From DASSBG01 sp964583865 (GTDB lineage Bacteria; Pseudomonadota; Gammaproteobacteria; Xanthomonadales; Rhodanobacteraceae): DNA of 64,000 nt. The notes beneath the pieces were generated by a model. That model was not told where the DNA came from, did not search any database, and worked only from the letters and a program-made list of their open reading frames with translations. Made by a program: the position numbers and the translations under genes. The stretch is from contig CAZOXZ010000001.1 of assembly GCA_964583865.1 (NCBI GenBank), forward strand, positions 1-64,000. The letters run 5' to 3'. Shown here piece after piece: positions 9,598 to 18,494 of the stretch. How positions within the stretch are numbered: the first letter of the stretch is position 1; each line of letters begins with the position of its first letter.

Positions 9598-10279
9598 GGG
9601 CCACCTCCGCCTGGCTGTCGTGTTCGATCCTGCCGTCACGGATGTGGATTTGCCGCTCGGCGTGCATGGCCGTGTCCCGGTCGTGCGTGACCATGATGAT
9701 GGTCTGGCCCTCGGCGTGAATCTCGTCAATCAACTCCAGCACGGCCGCAGCACTTTTCGAGTCCAGGTTGCCGGTCGGCTCGTCGGCCAGCAGCACGGCC
9801 GGGCGCATCACCAGCGCGCGGGCGATGGCCACGCGTTGCACCTGGCCGCCGGACAGCTGGCCGGGCCGGTGGTCCAGGCGCTCACCGAGGCCCATGCGCC
9901 CGAGCAGCTGGCGTGCATGCGCTTCCAGACCGGGGATGTCGCCGCGCAGGAAGCGCCGCGGCAACAGCACGTTCTCCATCACCGTCAGGCGCGGCAGCAG
10001 GTGAAAGGACTGGAACACGAAACCGATGCGCCGGTTGCGAAATTCGCTGGCTTGTTCGTCGTCAAACGTGGACACGTCCGTTCCGTCCAGCCAGTAATGG
10101 CCGCTGTCCGGCCGGTCCAGCACGCCGAGGATGTTGAGCAGCGTGGACTTGCCCGAGCCGGATGGCCCGACGACCGCCATGAACTGCCCGGCCGGCACGG
10201 TCAGGCTCACGCCATCCAGGGCACGAACGGTCTGTCCGCCGACATGATAATGCCGGCAAATGTCATCAAGCTGGACCAC
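9590..10279 (-). CDS. ABC transporter ATP-binding protein (MacB/LolD type)
   Basis: This 229-residue nucleotide-binding subunit opens the exporter operon. It has Walker A GPSGSGKST near residues 38-46, Q-loop VFQSFHLLPRLTV, signature LSGGQVQRVAIARAL, Walker B VLLADEPTGNLDS and the switch His in MVTHD. The FQSFHLLPRLT and DEPTGNLDS wording is typical of LolD/MacB ATPases. It powers the permease at 5253-6491 together with two adaptors. The gene is divergent from putP across about 545 bp, which presumably holds the operon promoter. Confidence 0.92.
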   Translation of the reverse strand: MVQLDDICRHYHVGGQTVRALDGVSLTVPAGQFMAVVGPSGSGKSTLLNILGVLDRPDSGHYWLDGTDVSTFDDEQASEFRNRRIGFVFQSFHLLPRLTVMENVLLPRRFLRGDIPGLEAHARQLLGRMGLGERLDHRPGQLSGGQVQRVAIARALVMRPAVLLADEPTGNLDSKSAAAVLELIDEIHAEGQTIIMVTHDRDTAMHAERQIHIRDGRIEHDSQAEVAHG

Positions 10280-10824
10280 GATTCACCATGCAGCAATGCA
10301 ATCAAGATAAAGACGCGCTGAATACGGCAAAGTTCCATGGCGCGCACAATTTCCGGACATGCCGGGCCAACATCATGACCACTGAGTGCTGCGTGCACCA
10401 GAGCCGAAAGTCATGGATTGATGCCGTTGACTCAAACCGGATCGTGGCTGCAATCGGCAACGGCGACCGGTCTTGAAGCGACTGCGGGTTTCAATTGCGG
10501 GGTGGTTGCCGCTACCATGCATCGCTCATTCATTTCCTGAACCTTGCCGGAACCCGGCCATTGATCGCGTTCGGACGGCAATTCTGCCGGTGTCGCAACG
10601 TGTCGCCGGATGCCAAGTTTCGGCTCGTCCGTGTTGCGCGGACCACAACCCGGAGCCCTGCGGCGTGCTTGTTGGCAGCCGTCACCGGAAACCGCGCGAA
10701 GGCTTTCGCAACGTATCCAGATGATGCGTCCCCAAGCCCGCGGATCGGCATTGTCGCAGCAGCGCTCGCCCATGTGGCGGGCTCACCGGTGCGCTCCGGG
10801 CATCATCAACAAGGGAGAACATCT
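10280..10824. other. Intergenic region between exporter operon and putP
   Basis: About 545 bp with no supported gene. Both flanking genes point outward, so promoters for the exporter (minus strand) and putP (plus strand) must lie here. The only clear element is an AAGGGAG ribosome site at 10811-10817, just before the putP ATG. Short open frames run through the whole region, but none has a ribosome site or recognisable product. Confidence 0.6.
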
Positions 10825-12324
10825 ATGGCGATTGGCGTATGGATCAGTCTGGGCCTGTACTTTGCATTGATGCTGGCAATCGGCGCCTATGCCTGGCGCA
10901 AGGCTACCTCGTCTTCGGAGGGCTACCTGCTGGGCGAGCGCGGCCTCGGTCCTGCGGTCACGGCGTTGTCGGCCGGTGCCTCGGACATGAGCGGCTGGCT
11001 GCTGCTGGGCTTGCCGGGGGCGCTTTTCATTTCCGGCATCAGCGAGTCGTGGATCGGCATCGGCCTGTGGTGCGGTGCGCTGGTGAACTGGCTGGTGGTA
11101 GCCCCGCGGTTGCGGGAACAGACCGAGCGCTACAACAACTCGCTGACCATCCCGGCTTTCCTGGCCAACCGCTTCCCGACGCGCAGCATGACCCTGCGCA
11201 CGGTGTCGGCCATCGTGGTGGTGGTGTTCTTCGCGGTGTACACAGCCTCCGGGCTGGTGGCCGGCGGCAAGCTGTTCGAGACCGCCTTTCACGGCCTGTT
11301 CCAGTTCGGCGGGCTCAGCGAATACCAGACCGGCATCTGCTTGACGCTGATCATCGTGCTGATCTACACCTCGATCGGCGGCTTCCTCGCCGTCAGCCTG
11401 ACGGACTTCGTGCAGGGCTGCATCATGATGCTGGCGCTGGTGATCATGCCGCTGGTGATCCTCTACGGGCACGGCGGCGAAGGGCTTTCCGGCGCCGCCG
11501 AGACGCTTTCCGGCATGGCCACGGCCGATGGCTATCTCAACTGGGTGCACGGCGTCGGCCTGATCGGCTGGCTGTCGGCGGTCACCTGGGGGCTGGGCTA
11601 CTTCGGCCAGCCGCACATCATCGTGCGCTTCATGGCCATCCGCTCGGTCAAGGACGTGCCCATGGCCCGCAATATCGGCATAGGCTGGATGTTCATCTCG
11701 GTGGTCGGCTCCATCGGCGTCGGGCTGCTGGGCCGCGCCTACGCCATCCGCAACGGCCTTGACGTCAGCGACCCGGAGACGATCTTCATCATCCTGGCCG
11801 AGTTGCTGTTCAACCCGTTCGTGACCGGCTTTCTGTATGCCGCGCTGCTGGCTGCCGTGATGAGCACGATCTCCAGCCAGCTGCTGGTGTCATCCTCCTC
11901 GCTGACCGAAGATTTTTACCGCCTGTTCCTGAATCGGAAAGCCAGCGAAAAGCAATGCGTGCGGGTGGGCCGCATCAGCGTGGTGGCTGTGGGCCTGGTC
12001 GCTGCCTTCATCGCTCGCAACCCGGATTCAGAAGTGCTGGCGCTGGTGAGCCATGCCTGGGCCGGCTTTGGCGCCGCCTTCGGCCCGCTCATCGTCCTGT
12101 CGCTGATCTGGCCGCGCATGTCCGGCACCGGTGCGGTGGCGGGACTGGTTTCCGGCGCGGCCACGGTGATCCTGTGGATCGCCATGGGCTGGAACGAGTC
12201 CTTCCTGGGCGGTGCCGGCGTGTACGAAATCATTCCCGGCTTCATCGTCTCCTGGCTGGCCATTTATGTCGTCAGCCTGATGACGCAGTCCGCCGGCGAG
12301 TTTCGCGCCATCGAAGCAGAATAG
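10825..12324 (+). CDS. putP: Sodium/proline symporter
   Basis: PutP imports proline with sodium ions across the inner membrane. The 499 residues match the family (502 in E. coli), with about 12-13 hydrophobic helices. MAIGVWISLGLYFALMLAIG is the first helix, followed by the conserved ALSAGASDMSGWLLLGLPGA sodium-site segment. The frame is open about 330 bp further upstream, but the ATG at 10825 has an AAGGGAG ribosome site 7 bases before it and fits the family N-terminus. No putA is nearby. A strong palindrome at 12342-12375 follows the stop. Confidence 0.93.
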   Translation: MAIGVWISLGLYFALMLAIGAYAWRKATSSSEGYLLGERGLGPAVTALSAGASDMSGWLLLGLPGALFISGISESWIGIGLWCGALVNWLVVAPRLREQTERYNNSLTIPAFLANRFPTRSMTLRTVSAIVVVVFFAVYTASGLVAGGKLFETAFHGLFQFGGLSEYQTGICLTLIIVLIYTSIGGFLAVSLTDFVQGCIMMLALVIMPLVILYGHGGEGLSGAAETLSGMATADGYLNWVHGVGLIGWLSAVTWGLGYFGQPHIIVRFMAIRSVKDVPMARNIGIGWMFISVVGSIGVGLLGRAYAIRNGLDVSDPETIFIILAELLFNPFVTGFLYAALLAAVMSTISSQLLVSSSSLTEDFYRLFLNRKASEKQCVRVGRISVVAVGLVAAFIARNPDSEVLALVSHAWAGFGAAFGPLIVLSLIWPRMSGTGAVAGLVSGAATVILWIAMGWNESFLGGAGVYEIIPGFIVSWLAIYVVSLMTQSAGEFRAIEAE

Positions 12325-12341
12325 GGCCATGCGGCGCTATC

Positions 12342-12375
12342 ATGGACGACGCCCCGGCGCCGGGGCGTTGTCCAT
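12342..12375 (+). terminator. Near-perfect 17-bp stem-loop after putP
   Basis: The arms ATGGACGACGCCCCGGC and GCCGGGGCGTTGTCCAT pair along all 17 positions with one G-T wobble. The structure starts 17 bp after the putP stop and ends 14 bp before the next ATG. There is no T tract, so it is not a standard intrinsic terminator. It may act as a transcript-end stabiliser or a barrier between putP and the cpdB-like gene. Confidence 0.55.
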
Positions 12376-12389
12376 CACGAGCGCCTGCC

Positions 12390-14402
12390 ATGTCTCTTTG
12401 TCCACGCCTGCATTCCATCGCCCCGCTTGTGGCCGCATCACTGGCCTTGTTTTTGGCCGGCTGCGCCGGACCAGGAACCCGCCCCACCACGGTGCCGGTC
12501 GGCAGCACGGCAAAGCTGACGCTGCTGGAAACCACCGACATCCATGCGCATGTCCTCGGTTTCGACTATTACCGCCTGCAAGACGACCCGCACGTGGGCC
12601 TGTCGCGCGCCGCGACGCTCATCGAAAAGGCCCGCAAGCGCTACACCAACACCCTGCTGTTCGATGCCGGCGATACCATCCAGGGCTCGGTGCTGGCCGA
12701 CTACCAGGCGCTGGTGAACCCGGTGGACTGCGACGAGGAGCTGGCGGTGTTCAAGGTCATGGACGCCATCGGCTACGATGGCGGCACGGCCGGCAATCAT
12801 GAGTTCAACTACGGCCTGAAATTCCTGTCGCAGGTGACCGGCACGCCGATGCATATTGCCGGCATGCCGTTGCTGGAATGCCACGGACCGGACTATCCCA
12901 TCGTCTTGGCGAACGTGTTCTCGCTGGAAACCGGCAAGCCGATCTTTCGGCCCTGGGCCATCATCCACAGCACCATCCGGGCGACCACACCGGATGGGCG
13001 CTCGGTCGAGGCACCCTTGTCCATCGGTCTGATCGGCTTCACGCCGCCGCGCATCATGGAGTGGGACGAGCAGACCCTCAAAGGCAAGGTGCGCGTCATG
13101 GGCCTGGTCGAGGCAGCCGAGAAATACCTGCCCGAGATCGAAGCGCAACGGCCGGACCTCATCATCGGCATCGTCCACGGCGGCATCACGCGCGGCAAGT
13201 ACACCTCCGAGAAGGTCAACGCCGTGCAATACCTGGCCAAGGTACCGGGCTTTGACGCCCTGATGATGGGCCACCAGCACACGGTGTTCCCCGGGCCGCG
13301 CTTTGACGACCTGCCCGGCATCGACGACGAGCGAGGCACGGTGCATGGCGTGCCGGCTGTGATGGGCGGCTTTTTCGGCAAGGACATCGGCCTGGTGCAC
13401 CTCGAGCTGGCCTTCCGCGATGGCCAGTGGCATTCCGATGCCGCCGCCGCGCACAGCGAGACCTGGCCGATCTGCCCCGAGCGTGACCAGTGCGTGCCGG
13501 CGGATCCGTCCGTTGCCGCCATGGTGGCCAAGGTGCAGCAAGGCGCCGTGGCCTACGTCAACACGCCCATCGGCGCGACCAGTTTCCGCATGTCCAGCTA
13601 CTTTGCCGACCTCGGCGACATGACAGCCGTGGCCGCGGTCAATGCGGCCCAGCGCGCGCGCGTGACGCAGGCCATCGCCGACAGCCACCCGGAGTTGGTC
13701 GGCATCCCGGTGCTGTCGGCCGCCGCGGCCTTCCGCACGGGCTTTGCCGGCCCGGACGACTACACCGACGTGCCCGCCGGCAAGCTCAGCATCCGCAATG
13801 CCGCGGATCTGTACTACTACCCGAACACGCTGGCGGCGGTAAAGATCGACGGCGCCGGCCTGAAAGCCTGGCTGGAACGCGCCGCCGGGCGCTTCAACCG
13901 CATCGATCCGCACAATCCCGAGCCGCAAGCGCTGATCAGCAAGCGCTTCCCGGGCTACAACTTCGACCAACTGGCCGGCGCCGGGCTGCACTACGTCATC
14001 GACGTCAGCAAGCCACGCGGCCAGCGCATTATCGCGCTGACTCTGGACGGTCAGCCGGTGCAACCGGACCAGGCCTTCATCGTCGCCACCAACAACTACC
14101 GCGCCAGTGGCGGCGGCGGTTTCCCGGGCATGGACGGCAGTCGCACGGTGCTGGCACCGGAGATCGAGAACCGCCAGGTGCTGATCAACTGGCTGCGCGC
14201 CGCGCCGACGCTGGAAAAAAAGGACTTCGTGCTCGACTCCTGGGATTTCGCGCCGCTGGACACGGCCGGGCCGGTGACCATCACCAGCGCCAGCGGCAAG
14301 CTCGACGTGGCCCGCATGGACGGCCTGGACAACATCCGCCTGCTGCAGCACAACGGCGACGGCACCAGCACCTATGCGGTGGACTTGTCGAAGCCGGAAT
14401 GA
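12390..14402 (+). CDS. cpdB: 2',3'-cyclic-nucleotide phosphodiesterase / 3'-nucleotidase, lipoprotein form
   Basis: This bifunctional metallophosphoesterase hydrolyses 2',3'-cyclic nucleotides and 3'-nucleotides outside the cytoplasm to salvage nucleosides. It has 670 residues. The calcineurin-like domain carries TTDIHAH near residue 50, FDAGDTIQG, AGNHEFNYG, GIVHGG and MMGHQHTVFPG. The C-terminal 5'-nucleotidase domain has the substrate motif NNYRASGGGGFPG. ASLALFLAGC gives a lipobox near residue 27, whereas the E. coli enzyme is soluble and periplasmic. The start at 12390 was chosen because it leads directly into that signal. It converges with ydfG, 6 bp between stops. Confidence 0.9.
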   Translation: MSLCPRLHSIAPLVAASLALFLAGCAGPGTRPTTVPVGSTAKLTLLETTDIHAHVLGFDYYRLQDDPHVGLSRAATLIEKARKRYTNTLLFDAGDTIQGSVLADYQALVNPVDCDEELAVFKVMDAIGYDGGTAGNHEFNYGLKFLSQVTGTPMHIAGMPLLECHGPDYPIVLANVFSLETGKPIFRPWAIIHSTIRATTPDGRSVEAPLSIGLIGFTPPRIMEWDEQTLKGKVRVMGLVEAAEKYLPEIEAQRPDLIIGIVHGGITRGKYTSEKVNAVQYLAKVPGFDALMMGHQHTVFPGPRFDDLPGIDDERGTVHGVPAVMGGFFGKDIGLVHLELAFRDGQWHSDAAAAHSETWPICPERDQCVPADPSVAAMVAKVQQGAVAYVNTPIGATSFRMSSYFADLGDMTAVAAVNAAQRARVTQAIADSHPELVGIPVLSAAAAFRTGFAGPDDYTDVPAGKLSIRNAADLYYYPNTLAAVKIDGAGLKAWLERAAGRFNRIDPHNPEPQALISKRFPGYNFDQLAGAGLHYVIDVSKPRGQRIIALTLDGQPVQPDQAFIVATNNYRASGGGGFPGMDGSRTVLAPEIENRQVLINWLRAAPTLEKKDFVLDSWDFAPLDTAGPVTITSASGKLDVARMDGLDNIRLLQHNGDGTSTYAVDLSKPE

Positions 14403-14408
14403 GGGCCG

Positions 14409-15155
14409 TCAGGCGCGTGCGACCTGCAGCCCGGCGGCCGACTGGCTGACAGGCATCAACTCCAGGCGATTGACGTTGAGATGCCCCGGCAGGTTGGCGA
14501 TCCACCACACCGTGTCGGCAATATCCGTGGCGGTGATGGGGTCGGTGCCGGCGTAAAGCTTGTCCGAAGCGGCCCGGTCGCCGCCGGTGCGCACCAGCGT
14601 GAACTCGGTTTCGGCCATGCCGGGCTCGATGTTGCTGACGCGCACGCCGGTGCCGTGCAGGTCCACCCGCAGGTTGGCCGAGAACTGCGCCACGAAGGCC
14701 TTGGTGGCACCGTAGACGTTGCCGCCCGGATACGGGTAGCTGCCCGAAATGGAGCCGATGTTGACGATGGCGCCGCGCCGCTCAATGAGGCGCGGCAGCA
14801 GCAGCCGCGTCAGCCGTACCAGCGCGCTGACGTTGGTGTCGATCATCTGCTGCCACTGGTCGATGTCGCTTTCTTGCGCCGGGACGGTACCCAGCGCCAG
14901 ACCGGCGTTGTTGACCAGCAAGTCGATGCCGGCAAAGTCCGCCGGCAAGGCGTCAACGACATCGGCCATGGCCACGGCATCGCGCATGTCGAAGACCGCC
15001 GCGTGGATCCGGTCCGTGCCGAAGCGCTGCTGCAAGGCCGTCAGACGTTCGGCACGGCGGGCACAGGCCACCACGCGCCAGCCCTCGCTGGCAAAACGTT
15101 CGGCCATGGCCGCACCGAAGCCGGCACTGGCACCGGTGATGAAAACCGTCTTCAT
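14409..15155 (-). CDS. ydfG: NADP-dependent 3-hydroxy acid dehydrogenase
   Basis: This SDR oxidises 3-hydroxy acids such as serine and 3-hydroxypropionate with NADP, and acts on malonic semialdehyde in the RutE/YdfG route. At 248 residues it matches E. coli YdfG along its length: TGASAGFG near the start, LLVNNAGLALG, IVNIGSISGSYPYPGGNVYGATKAFV containing the catalytic Ser and YxxxK, and the ending LELMPVSQSAAGLQVARA. It starts 4 bp after the SPOR-domain gene upstream ends and is probably in one transcript with argS. Confidence 0.93.
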   Translation of the reverse strand: MKTVFITGASAGFGAAMAERFASEGWRVVACARRAERLTALQQRFGTDRIHAAVFDMRDAVAMADVVDALPADFAGIDLLVNNAGLALGTVPAQESDIDQWQQMIDTNVSALVRLTRLLLPRLIERRGAIVNIGSISGSYPYPGGNVYGATKAFVAQFSANLRVDLHGTGVRVSNIEPGMAETEFTLVRTGGDRAASDKLYAGTDPITATDIADTVWWIANLPGHLNVNRLELMPVSQSAAGLQVARA

Positions 15156-15159
15156 CGCA

Positions 15160-15732
15160 TCATTCCTTCAGCGCTAGCGCCTTGATGCCGGCTTGCTGCA
15201 AACGGTTGCGCGTCTCTTCCAGCGCCGCGGCATCGTCGAACGGGCCCAGGCGGACACGGTGCCAGGTCTGGCCGTCGATAGTGACATCCCGGACCTGCGA
15301 GGAGTAGCCCAGCAAGGCGAGCCGCGCTTTCAGCTTGTTGGCGTCACTGCTGCTGGGAAAGGAACCGGCCTGCAACACGTAGCTGCCACTGTCGGTCGAC
15401 TTCGACTTGTCGCCGGCCGCCGTGGGCTGGCCAACGTCGTCCCGGGCCGGGTGGGCCTCGGGGATCACCACGCGCCGTTCTGGCAGTTCGGTATAAAAGC
15501 CCCAGGATTCCTTGTCCGGCTCGGCAGCAATACCAGGCTTGCTGGGCGCTGGCACCGTGGCATCGGGCTGCGGCGTGGGGCCGTCCGGGTCGCGCAAGGT
15601 GGGCGCATAGCCGGCCAGGAACACCCAGCTGGCCAGAATCACGCCCAGAACCACGCCCAGCAGCAGCCAGGCCCAGGCCGGGACGCGCGGTTGATTCCCG
15701 CGTACCGCCTGCTTGCGTTTCTTCCCTGCCAC
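15160..15732 (-). CDS. SPOR-domain inner-membrane protein (FtsN-like)
   Basis: This 190-residue protein has a basic cytoplasmic tail (AGKKRKQAVRGNQ), one transmembrane helix at about residues 20-42, a Pro/Asp-rich periplasmic linker and a C-terminal SPOR domain (YVLQAGSFPSSSDANKLKA to the end). SPOR domains bind denuded peptidoglycan at the septum, so a division or cell-wall role is likely. Topology and position right after argS match the FtsN-like gene often found there. The start is GTG: the argS stop TAG and this GTG share one base, so translation is probably coupled. Confidence 0.88.
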   Translation of the reverse strand: MAGKKRKQAVRGNQPRVPAWAWLLLGVVLGVILASWVFLAGYAPTLRDPDGPTPQPDATVPAPSKPGIAAEPDKESWGFYTELPERRVVIPEAHPARDDVGQPTAAGDKSKSTDSGSYVLQAGSFPSSSDANKLKARLALLGYSSQVRDVTIDGQTWHRVRLGPFDDAAALEETRNRLQQAGIKALALKE

Positions 15733-17438
15733 TACACGTCCTCCGTTCGTTCTGCCATGCGCTGCGGCGCGTCCAGACCCAGCAGGGCCAGGCCGTTGGC
15801 CAGCACCTGACGCGTCGCCAGTGCCAGGTACAGGCGGGCGTTGCGCACGGTCGCATCGGCGACCAGAAAATGCTGGCTGTTGTAATAGCTGTGCAGCTCG
15901 CCCGCCACATCGCGCAGGTATTGTGCCACGGCGTGCGGCTCAAGACGCTCGGCGGCTGCCGCCAGCATCTCCGGGTAGCGCGACAAGGTCACCATCAAGG
16001 TTCGCGCATGCGGGTCTTCCAGCTGGTCCAGAGCCGCCCGACCGGCCGCTTCGTCAAAGGTCAGGCCTTGCGCCTCCAGTTTCTCCATCACCGAACACAA
16101 CCGCGCATGGGCGTACTGGATGTAGTACACCGGGTTGTCGTTGGACTGCGAACGCGCCAGGTCGATGTCGAAGACGATCTGCGAGTCGGCCTTGCGCTCG
16201 ACCAGGAAATAGCGCGTGGCATCGCGCCCGACCTCGTCGATGAGATCGCGCAAGGTGAGGTAACTGCCGGCACGCTTGGACAGCTTCACTTCCTCGCCGC
16301 CGCGGGTGACGGTGACCATCTGGTGCAGCACATACTCCGGCCAGCCGGCCGGGATGCCGACGTCCAGCGCCTGCAGCCCCGCGCGCACGCGCGCCAGCGA
16401 GCCGTGGTGATCCGAACCCAACTCGGTGATGGCACGCACATAGCCGCGCTGCCACTTGCTCCAGTGGTAGGCCACATCCGGCACGAAGTAGGTGAAATGG
16501 CCGTCCGACTTGCGCATCACGCGGTCCTTGTCGTCGCCGAAGTCGGTGCTGCGCAGCCACAAGGCACCGTCCTCCTCGTAGCTGTGGCCACGCTCGGCGA
16601 GCTCGGCCACGGTATTGTCCACCATGCCATCGGCATACAGCGAGGACTCCAGAAAGTACACGTCGAAGCCGACGCCGAAGGCCTTCAGATCGCCGTCCTG
16701 CTCCTCGCGCAACACGGCCACGGCGAAGCGGCGAATGCCGTCCAGGTCATCCACCTGGCCGGTGGCGGTGACGGTGCCGCTGTCGGTCTCGACGCTGTCG
16801 CCGTCCATCCAGCGGCGCGCCACCTCCTTGATGTACTCGCCACGGTAGCCATCGGCCGGCCAATCCGGGTCATCGGGACCCAGGCCGCGAGCACGCGCCT
16901 GCACCGACAAGGCCAGGTTGTCGATCTGCGCGCCGGCATCGTTGTAGTAGTACTCGCGGCGCACATCCCAGCCCGTCGCCTCCAGCAGAGCACTGATGCA
17001 GTCGCCGAGAATGGCCGCACGGCCGTGGCCGACATGCAGCGGCCCGGTTGGATTGGCCGAGACGAACTCCACGCCCACGGTCACGCCCTGGCCGGCGTTG
17101 TTGCGGCCGTAGGCTTCGCCCATCTCGACGATGCGCTCCAGCTCGGCATGCCAAGCCGCCGGCGTCAGGAACAGGTTGATGAACCCCGGCCCCGCGACCT
17201 CGACCTTGTTCACCATGTCGCTGGCGGGCAGGGCCGCGATGATGGCCTCGGCCAGCTGGCGCGGGTTGCGTCGCGCGCTGCGAGCCAGCAGCATGGCGAC
17301 ATTGCAGGCAAAATCACCGTGTTCCGGCGAGCGCGTGCGCTCGAGAACGTAGTCGGGGATGGCATCGCGTTCCAGCGTGCCGTCGGCCACCAGTTGGTCG
17401 AGCGCCTGATTGACGAGGGCGTACAGTTGTTCCTTCAT
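15732..17438 (-). CDS. argS: Arginyl-tRNA synthetase
   Basis: This class I synthetase charges tRNA-Arg. It has 568 residues, close to 577 in E. coli. SANPTGPLHVGHGRA carries the HIGH motif (here HVGH), and EEVKLSKRAGSY stands in for KMSKS, as usual in ArgRS. The N-terminal additional domain (DYVLERTRSPEHGDFACNVA) and the anticodon-binding C-terminus with QYAHAR are complete. The ATG at 17438 fits the family N-terminus MKEQLYALVNQAL. The genes run argS, SPOR protein, ydfG. Confidence 0.95.
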   Translation of the reverse strand: MKEQLYALVNQALDQLVADGTLERDAIPDYVLERTRSPEHGDFACNVAMLLARSARRNPRQLAEAIIAALPASDMVNKVEVAGPGFINLFLTPAAWHAELERIVEMGEAYGRNNAGQGVTVGVEFVSANPTGPLHVGHGRAAILGDCISALLEATGWDVRREYYYNDAGAQIDNLALSVQARARGLGPDDPDWPADGYRGEYIKEVARRWMDGDSVETDSGTVTATGQVDDLDGIRRFAVAVLREEQDGDLKAFGVGFDVYFLESSLYADGMVDNTVAELAERGHSYEEDGALWLRSTDFGDDKDRVMRKSDGHFTYFVPDVAYHWSKWQRGYVRAITELGSDHHGSLARVRAGLQALDVGIPAGWPEYVLHQMVTVTRGGEEVKLSKRAGSYLTLRDLIDEVGRDATRYFLVERKADSQIVFDIDLARSQSNDNPVYYIQYAHARLCSVMEKLEAQGLTFDEAAGRAALDQLEDPHARTLMVTLSRYPEMLAAAAERLEPHAVAQYLRDVAGELHSYYNSQHFLVADATVRNARLYLALATRQVLANGLALLGLDAPQRMAERTEDV

Positions 17439-17551
17439 GACAGTTCGGGGCGGATCGGGCCCGGTATCGTACCAGCGTTGGCCTGTACCACAAGCGGGCA
17501 ACGCTGCGCCATGGCTTGCGAAAGGCCTGCGTCGGCACCATCTGCAGAGGC

Positions 17552-18268
17552 ATGAGCAAGATGTATTTCGACCTCGACCCGACCGCGGTGAACCGTGCCA
17601 GCATCGCCGACGATCGCCGTCGCTGGCGTTTTGCCTTCATGTGGACGGGCGGCTTCGTGCTGTTGCTGTGGCTGATCCTGGCCGTACAGGCTGCCACCGG
17701 CTTCAATCCGGGCGCGCTGGGTGTGCGCCCGCGCACACTCTCGGGCTTGATCGGCATCCTCACCGCCCCGCTGGTCCATTCCGGCTTCGCTCACCTGTTC
17801 GCCAACACCTCCGCGCTGCTGGTGCTGGGCGTACTGGCTTTCCGGCTGTACCCGCGCGCCATCCGCTACGGCCTGCCCATCATCTGGCTGGGCTCCGGCA
17901 CCCTGGTGTGGCTGCTGGCGCGGCCGGCGGCCCACATCGGCGCCAGCGGCATCACCCACGGCCTGATGTTCTTCATCTTCGCCATGGGCCTGCTGCGCCA
18001 CGAACGCCTGGCCATCCTGGCCTCGATGGTGGTGTTCTTCCTGTACGGCTCGATGATCTACGGCGTCCTGCCACAGGACCCGAGCATCTCCTTCGAGTAC
18101 CACCTGTTCGGCTCCCTTTGCGGCCTGCTGGCCGCGATGGGCCTGTCACGCATGGACCCGCTGCCGCCGCGCAAGAAATACAGCTGGGACCACGAAGACG
18201 AGGAAGACGAAGACGACCCGGACTTCCAGCCCATCGACTGGGCCGTGGATGATGAGGACAGGCCGTAG
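17552..18268 (+). CDS. Rhomboid family intramembrane serine protease
   Basis: This 238-residue membrane protein has about six helices. HSGFAHLFANTSALLVLG is the HxxxN oxyanion-hole region. IGASGITHG carries the catalytic Ser in a GxSG motif, and FEYHLFGSLCGLLAA supplies the catalytic His. The C-terminus is an acidic cytoplasmic tail (HEDEEDEDDPDF). Rhomboids cut single-pass membrane proteins within or near the bilayer; the substrate is unknown. The ATG at 17552 is preferred over 17516 because GCAGAGGC gives a ribosome site just before it. It is divergent from argS. Confidence 0.88.
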   Translation: MSKMYFDLDPTAVNRASIADDRRRWRFAFMWTGGFVLLLWLILAVQAATGFNPGALGVRPRTLSGLIGILTAPLVHSGFAHLFANTSALLVLGVLAFRLYPRAIRYGLPIIWLGSGTLVWLLARPAAHIGASGITHGLMFFIFAMGLLRHERLAILASMVVFFLYGSMIYGVLPQDPSISFEYHLFGSLCGLLAAMGLSRMDPLPPRKKYSWDHEDEEDEDDPDFQPIDWAVDDEDRP

Positions 18269-18294
18269 GGTGGGAGCGGGGATGGAGCAGGAAG

Positions 18295-18360
18295 CAGGGA
18301 ATGGGGAATCGGGAATCGGGAATAGGGAACAGGGAATAGGGAATAGGGAATAGGGAATCG
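18295..18360. repeat. GGGAATCGGGAAT / GGGAATAGGGAA tract
   Basis: About nine imperfect 7-bp units of the GGGAATA/GGGAATC type lie in the space after the rhomboid gene. Similar tracts occur at 32397-32445 and, inverted, at 5221-5235. Such arrays are common between genes in Xanthomonadales. They run directly into palindromic repeat copy A2. Confidence 0.8.
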
Positions 18361-18456
18361 GTGCCGGATCCGCGCTGCGCGCTTGATCCGGCCTACGTCA
18401 AGCTACCGGGCACCCCGTAGGCCCGCTCAAGGAGCGCAGCGACGGAGCGGGCATTT
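18352..18456. repeat. Dispersed double-hairpin repeat, copy A2
   Basis: This is the inverse copy of the element at 5127-5235. Arms GCCGGATC (18363-18370) and GATCCGGC form one hairpin. GCCCGCTC (18421-18428) and GAGCGGGC (18445-18452) form the second. The outer segments match copy A1 almost base for base, and only the segment between the two hairpins differs. It lies between convergent genes and may end transcription from both sides. Confidence 0.8.
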
Positions 18457-18494
18457 GGGTCGGGAATCGGGATCCGCGACCCGAACAAGCGCAA

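Noticed and set aside
5253..10279. Bacteriocin or darobactin-type biosynthetic cluster around the exporter
   Set aside because: The transporter set is similar to such clusters, but no precursor peptide, radical SAM or other maturation gene lies nearby.
12438..14351. Frame of over 600 codons opposite the cpdB-like gene, and similar ones opposite argS, purD/AMP-ligase, rsmB/ntrY and the patatin gene
   Set aside because: All mirror well-supported genes, lack ribosome sites and signal sequences, and have compositions typical of shadow frames.
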